Positions 31,559-40,715 are shown, counted from the first letter of the stretch. The stretch is 64,000 nucleotides of DNA from Aneurinibacillus sp. REN35 (GCF_041379945.2 NZ_JBFTXJ020000003.1:62001-126000); one strand, 5' to 3'. Made by a program: numbers and translations. The notes: generated by a model from the letters alone, not told the origin.

Positions 31559-34486
31559 TCACTCGCTCCTGCTTCCCTTTTCCTTCGGAATAAAAACATG
31601 CCCCTCGTTGTTTGTTTGTTGCAATACATTCCAGACGGTCGTGGTGAGCTTTTCAGCCGGATATGGTTTGATAAGGTAATCAGATATGCCATATCCATAG
31701 CCTTTTTCTTTTTCTTCTAATGCGCTAGAGATTACGACAGGAATGGAGCGGAGGTGTTCGCTTCGCTTTAATTCCTGAATGATTTCCCAGCCGTCTTTTC
31801 CTTCTCCAAGCATAATATCGAGAATGATAAGAAGCGGCGGTTCTTGTTCGATGCTTTGCAGCGCCTTCTCCCCATTTGATACATGCACAATTTTTATACC
31901 GCGACGCTGCAGTGAATTGCCGAGTTCTTCGCTGAGGTATGCTCGCAGACTCTCGTCGTCTTCCACTATAAGAATATGGCCATAAAACATCTGCTCAGCC
32001 TCTTGTGTTACGGCTGCCTGCGGCTCGGACAAGGTATGTGATTTCGGATCAGGCAGCGGTGTTTCTCCCATGTAGGTAGGAAGAGAGACGGTAAAGATGC
32101 TTCCCTTGCCAAGTTCAGACTGGACATGAATCAAGCCGTTATGCGCTTTGACAATCTCTGCACAGATAGCAAGACCCAGACCGGTACCGCCGATTTTCCT
32201 GCGGTCAGAATTATCCACGCGATAGAATTTCTCGAACAAATGTGGAATGGCTTCTTCCGGAATGCCTAATCCTTCATCCTGTATGTGCAGGCAGACATCC
32301 TGTGGACGCGATGCGCAAGAATCTACCGTTACCGTAATTGTTCCGCCGGCTGGGGCATACTTGATCGCGTTGCTGAGCAGGTTGGTGATGACCTGCTGCA
32401 TTTTCTCATGGTCAGCCATAAGCACATCCCGTTCAGTATTCTGATTGAATACAATCTGATGGGAGGAGGTCTGTTGGAGTTGGATTACCTCTTCTGTTAC
32501 CTCATGTAGGCGAAGCGGTTGTTTATTATATTCTTGCTTGCCAGACTCCATGCGTTGAACATCAAGGAAGTCATTGATCAGATTGGTTAAGCGCCGTGCC
32601 TCTTTATAGATGGTATTAAGATAACGCATTTGCTTGTCAGGTGTTATCTTACGCTGCAGCATAATCTCCACGAAACCGAGAATGCTTGAGAGAGGCGTCC
32701 GCAATTCATGACTTACTGTGCTGACAAACTCTGACTTCATACGATCTACTTCGTATTCACGCGTAATATCACGTGTGACAATGATCCAGCCAAGCGTCTC
32801 TTTATGCTCATTCGTAACCCGGCGATGATACATTTTCATTACGCGGTAGGATGGCAGCACCATTTCGAACGTCAACTCTTCTGTCTCGCTGAGTGCTCCG
32901 GTAATTGCGTGAGTGTAGAAGGAAGACACCTCGTCTGGATATTTCAGTCTTGGGCGAATAAGCGTATCGAAGACATCATTGGGCATTAAGGCGATATCTT
33001 CAGGTTTATCTAGACCATACATCTCACACCATGCGTGGTTGACTGCGAGCATTTTTTTATGTGTATCAATCAGAGCGATTCCTTCTAGAGCCGAGTTGAG
33101 AATCGCCTGACTGATAGAATGAGCGCGCTGTGTTTTGTTGTAGGATACTGCATTCTCGATGGCTAGAGAGATCTGCCGGCCCAATGCTTGCACCTCGCTG
33201 ATTTCTGAAGGCGAGAAGGCAAGGCCGGATAAGCGTGTTAGCAGCAGCAAGGCGATGACATTGTCTTCCCGATCTAGAAGTGGAACATACAGGTCATGCA
33301 TGGGATAGGCTTCATGATAATCCTGTTCCTCGGCCTGTGGCGGGCGTTGAAGTGTATGGACTGTTTTCTCATTAATGGCTCGCCCGCTCATTCCGCTGTG
33401 AAGATGAGTGAGCAGCACATCAAGCTGGGGAGCAGAAATACCGCGGCTGACGGTGCGTCGCTCAATCTCTTCATCGAGAACAATAATAGCGCCTAGTTGT
33501 GAACGCATAAGTAATAACATGCTATCGAGTGTCTTGGAGAGCATGCTGCCTACCTCAATATCTGTAGCAAGGGACGTGCTGAGCTGGTTGCGGCGCAGCA
33601 GCAGGTTTTCTTTATCGGTCAGTTTTTCTACCGTTTCTTCAAGTTCGAGTTGCTGAGCATATAATTCTTCCTGATGGGCGGTTAGCTCTTGATTATGTGA
33701 AAGAAGATCGACTTCTTTTTCTTCAATGTCCTTAATCATTTGATTGAATGCTCTAGCCAGTTCACCAATCTCATCTTCTCGCTCAAGTGTGGTGACCGGT
33801 TCATATTCACCGTCTGATAAGCGCTGGGCAGAAGCTGTAAGCGTCTGTAGCGGTTTGCCAATCTCGCGTCCGAACCTGGTAGTAATCCAGAAGGACAGGA
33901 CTAAAATAAGCAGGAGAAGCGTCAGAAAGCCTCCAAGTGAATACGTAATATAATTCTGGTGCTCGCTCTGTTCATCGCTTAGCTGCTGTGTATACCTCTC
34001 CATTTGGTTCTCGAGACGTTCACGGATATTGTTGACAAACTTAGTGGCGCCTTGATTGTTTGCTAATTTATTGATGCCTTGATAATCCCGGGCTTTTCCT
34101 AGTTGAATACCTGCGGGCATATATTTTTCGTTATACGTAATGATATCGCGTTTAATTCCATCAATAAAGGAGCGTTCATCACTTGTAAGAGGCAGAGCGC
34201 TATAAGCCTGCATGCTTTTTAATGCCTTTTCTTTTTGGGTGTTCATCCGGGTAAGGAAAGTATCGTTACCAATGGCGATAAAGCCGCGTATTTCTGATAT
34301 TTCCGCCTCAAAAGCATATTGAATCAGACGGAGTTCATTACGCTTTTCTAATAGCTCTGCCATTTCGCGATTATAGCTGTTCAATTCACGAATGTTGAAT
34401 GTCCATAGTACAGCAGATAATACGAAAATGGAGATAAGAGGAATCAGCAAAAAAAGGCGCAGGCGGTTAACGATACTTTTTCTCAT
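31559..34486 (-). CDS. Hybrid sensor histidine kinase (HAMP-GAF-PAS-HisKA-HATPase-REC)
   Basis: 975 residues. A first membrane helix (about 8-30) and a 150-residue extracytoplasmic, all-helical sensor lead to a second helix (about 185-205), then HAMP (about 206-262), a coiled coil, GAF (about 305-450), PAS (about 455-575), HisKA with SHELRTPLSSILG (His593), HATPase with N-box and GGTGLGLAI, and a C-terminal REC (ILDIMLGEGKDG). The REC and the downstream Hpt protein permit a multi-step relay. Start at 34486, with GAAGGAGATGG upstream, overlapping the preceding response regulator by 20 bases. Confidence 0.92.
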   Translation of the reverse strand: MRKSIVNRLRLFLLIPLISIFVLSAVLWTFNIRELNSYNREMAELLEKRNELRLIQYAFEAEISEIRGFIAIGNDTFLTRMNTQKEKALKSMQAYSALPLTSDERSFIDGIKRDIITYNEKYMPAGIQLGKARDYQGINKLANNQGATKFVNNIRERLENQMERYTQQLSDEQSEHQNYITYSLGGFLTLLLLILVLSFWITTRFGREIGKPLQTLTASAQRLSDGEYEPVTTLEREDEIGELARAFNQMIKDIEEKEVDLLSHNQELTAHQEELYAQQLELEETVEKLTDKENLLLRRNQLSTSLATDIEVGSMLSKTLDSMLLLMRSQLGAIIVLDEEIERRTVSRGISAPQLDVLLTHLHSGMSGRAINEKTVHTLQRPPQAEEQDYHEAYPMHDLYVPLLDREDNVIALLLLTRLSGLAFSPSEISEVQALGRQISLAIENAVSYNKTQRAHSISQAILNSALEGIALIDTHKKMLAVNHAWCEMYGLDKPEDIALMPNDVFDTLIRPRLKYPDEVSSFYTHAITGALSETEELTFEMVLPSYRVMKMYHRRVTNEHKETLGWIIVTRDITREYEVDRMKSEFVSTVSHELRTPLSSILGFVEIMLQRKITPDKQMRYLNTIYKEARRLTNLINDFLDVQRMESGKQEYNKQPLRLHEVTEEVIQLQQTSSHQIVFNQNTERDVLMADHEKMQQVITNLLSNAIKYAPAGGTITVTVDSCASRPQDVCLHIQDEGLGIPEEAIPHLFEKFYRVDNSDRRKIGGTGLGLAICAEIVKAHNGLIHVQSELGKGSIFTVSLPTYMGETPLPDPKSHTLSEPQAAVTQEAEQMFYGHILIVEDDESLRAYLSEELGNSLQRRGIKIVHVSNGEKALQSIEQEPPLLIILDIMLGEGKDGWEIIQELKRSEHLRSIPVVISSALEEKEKGYGYGISDYLIKPYPAEKLTTTVWNVLQQTNNEGHVFIPKEKGSRSE

Positions 34487-34874
34487 TGCCATCTCCTTCA
34501 AGAATATCCTGGATAAAGGTTAATAACTGCATAGGGCTAAATGGCTTGGAGAAAAAATGATTGACTCCTGCTTGAATGGCATTTTGCCGATCTTCCGCTT
34601 GTGTTTTGGCTGTGAGCATCACAATCGGTGTGTCTGTTTTGCCCTGCTCGCGTACAAGCTGACAGACCTCAAGTCCAGTTTTGCCGGGCATCATTAAATC
34701 AAGCAGAATTAAATCATAATCATTGTTCATGATTTTCTCATACGCTTCGATTCCATCTTGGGCTTCATCAAGATCATAATCTTCAATCTCAAGGGTTTCC
34801 ATAATTAGCATGCGCAGTACATCTTCATCATCGGCAATAAGTATCTTTGGGGGCATATCGTTCACATCTTTCAT
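34467..34874 (-). CDS. Single-domain response regulator
   Basis: A 135-residue receiver domain only: acidic pocket IADDEDV near 13-18, phosphoacceptor Asp59 in LLDLMMPGKTG, MLTAKT, and a KPFSP lysine near 112. With no output domain it would act as a phosphate shuttle or a docking protein, as CheY or Spo0F do. First gene of the leftward operon, translationally overlapped by the hybrid kinase. The ATG at 34874 lacks a clear ribosome binding site. The ATG at 34856, after AAGATG, is an alternative. Confidence 0.87.
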   Translation of the reverse strand: MKDVNDMPPKILIADDEDVLRMLIMETLEIEDYDLDEAQDGIEAYEKIMNNDYDLILLDLMMPGKTGLEVCQLVREQGKTDTPIVMLTAKTQAEDRQNAIQAGVNHFFSKPFSPMQLLTFIQDILEGDGNEKKYR

Positions 34875-34978
34875 TTGAAAATTTAATAGACAAAGTCTTC
34901 TATACTACACCTTAATACTAAATACGAATTTTTACCATAGAAGATAGGAAAATAGAATTAAAAAAACAAATTTGAACA

Positions 34979-35012
34979 TAAAAAAAGTACGTGTCACATT
35001 GACCGTACTTTT
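34979..35012 (-). terminator. Intrinsic terminator of the zinc-ribbon gene
   Basis: Read leftward: AAAAGTACGGTCA pairs with TGACACGTACTTTT and ends in T residues. Confidence 0.75.
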
Positions 35013-35034
35013 GCTGTGAGACTATTTGAATGTC

Positions 35035-35190
35035 TTATGCGAAAGGTTGCGAAGCATCTTCTGGCATTTCGGATGCGAACGACGCCCCGCTAGGTTCAAG
35101 CTCCGTATGACAGAATGGACAAACATAGTCCTTGTCGCTCTCCCCGCTGAAAAAATGATCGCCGCATGTATGACATAATAGATGGAACAT
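35035..35190 (-). CDS. 51-aa zinc-ribbon microprotein
   Basis: Not recognised by name. It starts MFHLLCHTCGDHFF and has CxxC pairs at Cys6/Cys9 and Cys24/Cys27, separated by about 14 residues, with a His after each pair (CHTC, CPFCH), then an acidic, unstructured tail. This is a compact rubredoxin-like or zinc-ribbon knuckle. AAGGGGGA lies before the ATG. The gene is between the signalling operon and thpR, with its own terminator. Function unknown. Confidence 0.65.
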   Translation of the reverse strand: MFHLLCHTCGDHFFSGESDKDYVCPFCHTELEPSGASFASEMPEDASQPFA

Positions 35191-35266
35191 CTGTAAATCC
35201 CCCTTTGACTAATTGTATCTGTGTAGTACTTTTATGTATTACCCTTCGTACATGTGTGTAAAACAT

Positions 35267-35821
35267 CTAGGGGATGAAAGGATATTTTTCTATTACTACA
35301 TATAGAGGGCCTTCTTTTGTAAGCGTAGAGCGGAACAAAGTTAACTCGTGTACAGTCCAGCGAACAGGCTGAACACGAAGAAGGGGATCATGCGCACTTG
35401 CTTCATTCTTTACCGATACATTTCTGGCAAGTGTGATATGGGGAGAATACCGTCGTTCTTCCTCATACAATTGCTTTTCTTGTAACCGGGTCGAGAGTGT
35501 ACGCTGAAGCGTGGATAAGCAGTTGTCTTGTTCATCGATGCCGGCCCATAGTACTCGCGGTCTTTGCAAGCTAGGAAAAGCCCCTATATCTGTAAGACAC
35601 AGCTCAAAAGGTTGGCAGGAAGCGGCAGCTAGGCGGAGTTCTTGCTTGACTGTATCTGCTTGTGTGGCAGAAAGTTCGCCGAGAAAATGCAGGGTAAGGT
35701 GCATACGTTCTGGTGTTTGCCATTTGCGGGAGATGAATTGCTTTTTTGCTTCTTGCTGCAGCCGCAAAAGCTCTTGGGTCGCTTCATGATTTAGTTCAAC
35801 AGCGGTAAATAATCTCATCAT
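35267..35821 (-). CDS. thpR: RNA 2',3'-cyclic phosphodiesterase (ThpR/LigT family)
   Basis: 184 residues with the two HxTx motifs of the 2H phosphoesterase family, HLTLHFLGEL (about 41-50) and HITLARNV (about 127-134). It opens cyclic phosphates at RNA ends to 2'-phosphate. The MMRLFTAVELN start is standard for the family. AGGAGAGGC is immediately upstream, and either of two adjacent ATG codons could be used. It stands alone and has no partner. Confidence 0.9.
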   Translation of the reverse strand: MMRLFTAVELNHEATQELLRLQQEAKKQFISRKWQTPERMHLTLHFLGELSATQADTVKQELRLAAASCQPFELCLTDIGAFPSLQRPRVLWAGIDEQDNCLSTLQRTLSTRLQEKQLYEEERRYSPHITLARNVSVKNEASAHDPLLRVQPVRWTVHELTLFRSTLTKEGPLYVVIEKYPFIP

Positions 35822-35997
35822 GCCTCTCCTTATCTAAGAGTAGTCGCTTATATAGTATACTTATCTCTTCTTCTGTACATCCCTTTTGTAAAATAGAAAG
35901 CAGGAATTTCCTGCTGTATGTCGAATACTTTACAGGGTCGGGTAAAGCAAAACCTATGTTCCAAAAGATCACGATTCTAAATTAATGGGGTGGACTT

Positions 35998-36549
35998 ATG
36001 AGCAAACGTGTATTAATTGTTACAGGAGATGCTGTAGAAGCACTAGAGGTTTTTTATCCGTATTATCGTTGTTTAGAAGAAGGATTTGAAGTAACAATTG
36101 CTTCACCTTCCGTAAAAAAATTGCAGACTGTAAGTCATGATTTTGTGGAAGGTATGGAAACTTATGTGGAGAAGCCGGCATACGGATTAGATTCCCATGC
36201 TTCATTTGCCGAAATAGACCCGACACAGTATGATGGATTAATCATACCAGGAGGACGTGCGCCTGAGTATATTCGCATGGATGAGAATCTGCCAAGGATT
36301 GTGCGTCACTTTTTTGAAGCAAACAAACCGGTTGGTGCCATCTGTCATGCCGCTCAAGTGCTTTCTGTTGTAGCGGATCTCATGAAAGACAGAGAATATA
36401 CGGCATATATTGCATGCAAGCCGGATGTTGTTGCCTGTGGGGCCACGTATATCGAAAAAACGCTGCATACGCATGGGAACTTAGTATCGGGACATGCATG
36501 GCCTGATTTGCCAGGCTTTATGCGCGAGTTTATTAAGTTGCTGCGCTAA
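35998..36549 (+). CDS. DJ-1/PfpI family class I glutamine amidotransferase-like protein
   Basis: 183 residues. The nucleophile elbow GAICHAAQVLSVV places a cysteine at about residue 115 followed by His, and an acidic residue is in GDAVEALE near the N-terminus, the pattern for PfpI/DJ-1 proteins that are proteases, chaperones or deglycases. The start is supported by GGGGTGG. Isolated gene with its own terminator. Substrate unknown. Confidence 0.87.
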   Translation: MSKRVLIVTGDAVEALEVFYPYYRCLEEGFEVTIASPSVKKLQTVSHDFVEGMETYVEKPAYGLDSHASFAEIDPTQYDGLIIPGGRAPEYIRMDENLPRIVRHFFEANKPVGAICHAAQVLSVVADLMKDREYTAYIACKPDVVACGATYIEKTLHTHGNLVSGHAWPDLPGFMREFIKLLR

Positions 36550-36559
36550 TGAGCAATAT

Positions 36560-36594
36560 ATAGGAGGCTGCTGATGAAGCGGCCTCCTATTTTT
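36560..36594 (+). terminator. Intrinsic terminator
   Basis: ATAGGAGGC and GCCTCCTAT with an inner GCT/AGC, followed by TTTT. After the DJ-1 gene. Confidence 0.75.
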
Positions 36595-36620
36595 CCATAA
36601 GAAGGGACGATGGGGAAGCG

Positions 36621-37286
36621 TTGAAGTACGATTCATTAGAACATTTTTTAGGGACGATACCGCTGTTTGCTTCGTTAAGTGAACAGGAGAGGGAAGCTAT
36701 TGCAGGTGTCATGTCTTATAAGAAAGTAAAGAAGCGGGCGATCTTATTTTATGAAGATGATCCATGTACAGCGATCTACCTGCTAGAGCAGGGAGTAGTT
36801 AAGGTGTACAAAACGACAGAAGACGGCCGTGAACAGATCGTAAATGTACTGCATGAAGGTGACTTGTTTCCGCATGTAGGCATGTTCGGAGGGAGTCCAT
36901 ATCCGGCTACAGCGGAAGCAATGGAAGAGTGTTCGCTATACTCTATTAATGTCCAAGAACTTACGACTATGCTTACGGGAAATACTGCGCTGTGCTTGCG
37001 GCTGCTTCAAATTCTTGAAGGTAAGATTCGGGATTTGCAGCGGCGTCTGACCGATGTGCTGAGCAAGGATATGAAGGAAAAAATTATGAATACGCTTACT
37101 TCTTTGGCCTCCTCCAGAGGAGAAGCGGATCATGATGGCTATTTGCTGCGGATGGAACTTACACACCAGGATATAGCAGATATGGTAGGGACTACAAGAG
37201 AGACTGCAAGTCGAATTGTCAGTCAACTGAAGCGTGAAGGCAGGGTAGAATTCGATTCTCATCATATTTGGATTCAGCGGCCATAG
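36621..37286 (+). CDS. Crp/Fnr family transcriptional regulator
   Basis: 221 residues. A cyclic-nucleotide-binding-type beta barrel (about 15-130, with EDDPCTAIYLLEQGVVKVYK) leads by a long helix to a Crp-type winged helix (about 150-220: LTHQDIADMVGTTRETASRIVSQLKREG). No N-terminal Fe-S cysteine cluster is present, so it is unlikely to be an Fnr oxygen sensor. The ligand is unknown. TTG start, with a weak ribosome binding site GGGGAAG. The neighbouring TerC and membrane genes are possible targets. Confidence 0.87.
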   Translation: MKYDSLEHFLGTIPLFASLSEQEREAIAGVMSYKKVKKRAILFYEDDPCTAIYLLEQGVVKVYKTTEDGREQIVNVLHEGDLFPHVGMFGGSPYPATAEAMEECSLYSINVQELTTMLTGNTALCLRLLQILEGKIRDLQRRLTDVLSKDMKEKIMNTLTSLASSRGEADHDGYLLRMELTHQDIADMVGTTRETASRIVSQLKREGRVEFDSHHIWIQRP

Positions 37287-37326
37287 TGATACAAAGGCGT
37301 AAGAGGAATATAGAAAGGGGCGGTTC

Positions 37327-37515
37327 ATGATGGAGAAAGAGAAGAAAAAAGTAAAAGTAAGACAAATATTACTTCCCGCAGGTTTTCTGTTTTGGAGTCT
37401 TATCTATACATTACTTGTACTTTATGAACAGCCCACAACACCATCACATGACATTGAGAGTAATCAGGCAGGTATTGTTGTAAAAATGTCTTCTAACCCG
37501 CAAGTATCTCCATAA
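37327..37515 (+). CDS. 62-aa single-pass membrane protein
   Basis: Not recognised. A basic start (EKEKKKVKVRQ) precedes one hydrophobic helix (about 13-33: ILLPAGFLFWSLIYTLLVLY), and an exposed polar tail follows with VVKMSSNPQVSP. GAAAGGGG precedes the ATG. It lies between the Crp/Fnr gene and terC and might be transcribed with either. The start ATG may be at 37327 or 37330. Confidence 0.55.
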   Translation: MMEKEKKKVKVRQILLPAGFLFWSLIYTLLVLYEQPTTPSHDIESNQAGIVVKMSSNPQVSP

Positions 37516-37596
37516 CTCCAGATGAGATGAAATTCGTTTGCATAGCCTGTCTGCTTACTGAATATATTCAGTGCTAGAAGGTGGTGGACAGGGCGC

Positions 37597-38271
37597 ATGG
37601 ATGCTTCATTCTGGATTGGATTTGTCCATATTATTATTATTGATATTGTTTTAAGCGGAGATAATGCTGTAGTCATCGGAATGGCAAGCCGCAACCTTCC
37701 GTATGAGCAGCGGAGAAGAGCAGTACTGTATGGTACGGCAGGTGCAGTAGGCTTGCGGATTCTGCTAACGGCAATGGCTACATGGGTATTATTGATTCCT
37801 TACTTGAAAGCGATAGGTGGGGCTGTCCTTGCATGGATTGCTTTGAAGCTGCTTATTGGTGAAGGGGAGGATGCATCGGATATAAAAGCAGGTCAAACAC
37901 TGTTTGCTGCGGTGCAGACGATTATTATCGCGGATTTTGTGATGAGCTTAGACAATGTGCTAGCGGTCGGCGGCGCTGCACAGGGAGATTTTGTGCTGCT
38001 TTTGTTCGGTCTTGGTCTTAGCATACCGTTGTTGATGATTGGCAGCAATGCAGTGGCGGCACTCATGGATCGATTGCCTGCGCTTGTCTATATTGGTGCC
38101 TGTATTCTCAGTTATACCGCAGGAACGATGATTATATCTGAAGAAAGCATACAGCAGCGTATAGCTCCGGTATCTTATTATGTTGATTGGGTATTTCCCC
38201 TCTTACTAACAATAGTAGTTCTTGTTATAGGTCTTTGGTGGCGTAAGCGGTTATATCATTCGATTTTATAG
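37597..38271 (+). CDS. TerC family membrane protein (YjbE type)
   Basis: 224 residues with about seven membrane segments. The two TerC metal-related motifs, IIIDIVLSGDNAVVIGMA (about 13-30) and IIADFVMSLDNVLAVGGA (about 108-126), each carry the Asp-Asn pair. Relatives export manganese or other divalent metals during co-translational metalation and stress. No yybP-ykoY (manganese) riboswitch was seen in the 80-base gap upstream. GAAGGTGG precedes the start. Confidence 0.9.
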   Translation: MDASFWIGFVHIIIIDIVLSGDNAVVIGMASRNLPYEQRRRAVLYGTAGAVGLRILLTAMATWVLLIPYLKAIGGAVLAWIALKLLIGEGEDASDIKAGQTLFAAVQTIIIADFVMSLDNVLAVGGAAQGDFVLLLFGLGLSIPLLMIGSNAVAALMDRLPALVYIGACILSYTAGTMIISEESIQQRIAPVSYYVDWVFPLLLTIVVLVIGLWWRKRLYHSIL

Positions 38272-38308
38272 AGTTGCTTCTGCTTCCAACATTTTCTTTG
38301 CGTTTATC

Positions 38309-38339
38309 TGTATGTAACCTTCGAGGTGGTGACATTCTA
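38309..38339 (+). promoter_or_regulatory. Sigma-G type forespore promoter of the SASP gene
   Basis: TGTATG, an 18-base spacer, CATTCTA. Close to the sigma-G -35/-10 pattern (TGnATA / CATAnTA). Located 30 bases before the SASP start, consistent with late forespore expression. Confidence 0.5.
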
Positions 38340-38369
38340 TAGATACACCACTCAAGGAGGTGAAATCAC

Positions 38370-38576
38370 ATGGCACAAAGCAACAACAGCAGAAATAACC
38401 TGGTTGTTCCAGGCGCACAACAAGCTCTGGACCAAATGAAGTATGAAATCGCTTCTGAATTCGGCGTACAGCTGGGAGCGGATACGACTTCTCGTCAAAA
38501 CGGTTCTGTTGGTGGCGAAATCACTAAGCGTCTTGTTCAAATGGCTGAACAACAACTTGGCGGTCGTCGCGCATAG
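38370..38576 (+). CDS. Alpha/beta-type small acid-soluble spore protein
   Basis: 68 residues. The conserved core [46 protein letters not shown] (shown in parts) contains the germination protease cleavage region EIASEFGV and the DNA-binding second motif GEITKRLV. These proteins coat spore DNA and protect it from UV. Ribosome binding site CAAGGAGG. The sequence establishes an endospore-forming host. Confidence 0.95.
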   Translation: MAQSNNSRNNLVVPGAQQALDQMKYEIASEFGVQLGADTTSRQNGSVGGEITKRLVQMAEQQLGGRRA

Positions 38577-38598
38577 TAAATCTGCATACCTGAATGAT

Positions 38599-38628
38599 AA
38601 GGGTCGGCGATACTTCGTCGGCCCTTTC
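38599..38628 (+). terminator. Intrinsic terminator after the SASP gene
   Basis: AAGGGTCGGCGA pairs (with two G-U) with TTCGTCGGCCCTT, then a short T-run. Confidence 0.75.
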
Positions 38629-38727
38629 TCTGCATAGATATGACAAATTTTCGAACGGATTATTTTAATTCAGGATTAATTAAAAATAAAGCAGGAAAAT
38701 AACAAAAAAGATAGAATAATTAGTTTA

Positions 38728-38742
38728 TCGTAAACGTTTTCA
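38728..38742. promoter_or_regulatory. Candidate cre (CcpA) site
   Basis: TCGTAAACGTTTTCA matches the cre consensus with one deviation. It lies 70 bases before the acyl-CoA synthetase start. Carbon catabolite control of acyl-CoA synthetase is known in Bacillus (acsA), so it is plausible here. Confidence 0.45.
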
Positions 38743-38812
38743 CTTATTTTATAAGAAAATGTTTATTTGTTTTTGTAAAAAGTAAATGGATGAAAGATAG
38801 GGGAGATGGAGA

Positions 38813-40408
38813 ATGACCGAATTACAGTTGCACGCACCTGAGTACTACAACATGGTAAATGACATTGAACGTCACGCAAAGGACCCAAATAAGCTTGCGC
38901 TGCTATGGGAGAATGAAGCAGGAGAAACCAAGCGTTTCACATACGCTCAACTTAGCAAGGCTTCGAATCAATTAGCCAATGGTTTGCGTGAGCTGGGGAT
39001 TGAGAAGGGCGATAAAATCATGATTATCCTGCCGCGTATTGAGCAGGCATACATTAGCTATATGGCCGCATTGAAGATCGGAGCAATTATCCTGCCTGGA
39101 TCTGAGATGTTGATGCCAAAAGATATTTTATACCGCGCTACGCATGCCGGGATTAAAGCCGTTATTTCTTTCCACGATCTGCTTGATCGTATCGATGAGG
39201 TTCGCCCGGATTGCCGCACAATGGAAACATTTATCGTATATGGAGGCGAGAAGGAAGGCTGGCTTTCATTCGATAAAGTGATGGAAGGGCAGAGCGATGA
39301 GTTTGAAGTGGAGAATACTCGTGCTGATGATGTTGCGTTCTTAAATTATACATCAGGAACAACAGGCAATCCAAAGGGTGTTATTCATACGCATAGCTGG
39401 GCATACGCGCATCAGGCAGTAGCTGCCAAGCTGTGGTTGAATGTCCGGGATGGCGACATCGTATGGGCTACAGCAGGACCGGGTTGGGCTAAGTGGAATT
39501 GGAGTCCATTTATCTCGGTGCTCGGCTCCGGTGCGATAGGTCTGGTGTATCTTGGAAAATTCGATCCGAAGAAGTATTTAAGTCTTCTTGACAAGTATGA
39601 AGTGAATGTTCTGTGCTGCACACCGACAGAATATCGCATCATAGCCAAAGAAGAAGGGCTTGAGCAATATAAATTAGAGCATCTCCGCAGTACGGTAAGC
39701 GCAGGAGAGCCGCTGAACCGTGAAGTAATTGATACATTTAAGAACTATTTCGGTGTAACGGTTCGTGATGGCTATGGTCAAACAGAAAATACACTGTTGA
39801 TCGGTACGCTTGAAGGCATGGAAGTAAAACCAGGCTCAATGGGTAAGCCAACACCTGGCAATCGCATTGCGATCATTGATGAGGAAGGAAACCCAGTAGA
39901 GCGTGGACAGGTAGGGGATATTGCGGTACACCGCAGCGTGCCGGCTCTCTTTAAAGGCTATCTTAACGATCCGGAACGCACAGCTGCCGCGTTTCGTGGA
40001 GATTGGTATCTGACTGGAGATCAGGCAAAAGAAGATGAGGACGGGTACTATTTCTTCGAAGGCCGCTCCGATGATATTATCATCAGCTCCGGATATACGA
40101 TTGGACCGTTCGAAGTAGAGGATGCATTGGTTAAGCATGCCGCAGTAAAAGAGTGTGCGGTTGTTGCAAGCCCCGATCCAGTGCGCGGCAGCATCGTAAA
40201 AGCATTTGTCATTCTTCGTGACACAAATGCGGCTTCAGATGAGTTAGTGAAAGAGCTTCAAGAACATGTGAAGAACGTTACCGCGCCGTATAAATACCCG
40301 CGTGAGATTGAATTCGTAGCGGATCTGCCGAAAACTACATCGGGAAAAATTCGCCGTGTAGAACTGCGCCAGGCTGAAAAAGCGCGTAAGACTACGCAAG
40401 CCCAATAA
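38813..40408 (+). CDS. AMP-forming acyl-CoA synthetase
   Basis: 531 residues of the adenylate-forming family. The ATP-binding P-loop YTSGTTGNPKGVIHTH (about 180-195) is complete, followed by YGQTENT, the hinge WYLTGDQAKEDEDGYYFFEGRSDD and the catalytic C-terminal lysine in PKTTSGKIRRVELR. Similarity is to the medium-chain (MACS/ACSM) and YtcI group rather than to acetyl-CoA synthetase proper. It activates a short- or medium-chain acid to its CoA ester. A candidate cre site upstream, and the CoA-transferase operon downstream, suggest fatty acid use or PHA monomer supply. Confidence 0.88.
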   Translation: MTELQLHAPEYYNMVNDIERHAKDPNKLALLWENEAGETKRFTYAQLSKASNQLANGLRELGIEKGDKIMIILPRIEQAYISYMAALKIGAIILPGSEMLMPKDILYRATHAGIKAVISFHDLLDRIDEVRPDCRTMETFIVYGGEKEGWLSFDKVMEGQSDEFEVENTRADDVAFLNYTSGTTGNPKGVIHTHSWAYAHQAVAAKLWLNVRDGDIVWATAGPGWAKWNWSPFISVLGSGAIGLVYLGKFDPKKYLSLLDKYEVNVLCCTPTEYRIIAKEEGLEQYKLEHLRSTVSAGEPLNREVIDTFKNYFGVTVRDGYGQTENTLLIGTLEGMEVKPGSMGKPTPGNRIAIIDEEGNPVERGQVGDIAVHRSVPALFKGYLNDPERTAAAFRGDWYLTGDQAKEDEDGYYFFEGRSDDIIISSGYTIGPFEVEDALVKHAAVKECAVVASPDPVRGSIVKAFVILRDTNAASDELVKELQEHVKNVTAPYKYPREIEFVADLPKTTSGKIRRVELRQAEKARKTTQAQ

Positions 40409-40430
40409 ATAAAACTATGTCAGCTATAGC

Positions 40431-40460
40431 AAAGCCCTCAGACCTCATCTGAGGGCTTTG
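40431..40460 (+). terminator. Intrinsic terminator
   Basis: A perfect AAAGCCCTCAGA / TCTGAGGGCTTT stem after the acyl-CoA synthetase gene. Its T-run is short. Confidence 0.85.
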
Positions 40461-40715
40461 TGCTGTATAGACCATGAATATATTTATTGATAAAGAATAA
40501 AATAATATAGATCATGCAATTTCTGATTTTTAGACAAAGAATAGGCCTTGTTTTACAGTTTTTCTTCCGCACTATAAAGCGAACAAGCGCTCATTCAGTA
40601 AAAAAGATCTGTTGACGAGAAAATTAAAAAGTGCAGTATAGACATTTTTCTGAATTTCTTTAAAAATAGTAAATGATAGATAAATATATACAAATAGGAG
40701 TAAGGAGGATGTGTC
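40461..40715. other. Control region of the CoA-transferase operon
   Basis: About 255 AT-rich bases, with no frame supported. A sigma-A-like TTGACG (40612-40617) and TATAGA (40637-40642) are 19 bases apart, longer than usual. The palindrome listed separately lies just upstream of the -35. Confidence 0.4.
40581..40596. promoter_or_regulatory. Candidate TetR/FadR-type operator
   Basis: GAACAAGCGCTCATTC is a 16-base imperfect palindrome (6 of 8 pairs) that resembles the FadR-type TGAATGA...TCATTCA operator of Bacillus. It sits upstream of the CoA-transferase promoter. The corresponding regulator is not in the window. Confidence 0.35.

Noticed and set aside
35900-35917. AGCAGGAATTTCCTGCT hairpin upstream of the DJ-1 gene
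   Set aside because: No T-run and no clear neighbouring stop. It may be an operator, but the evidence is too thin to annotate.
37516-37596. Possible yybP-ykoY manganese riboswitch before terC
   Set aside because: The 80-base gap is too short and shows no recognisable core.
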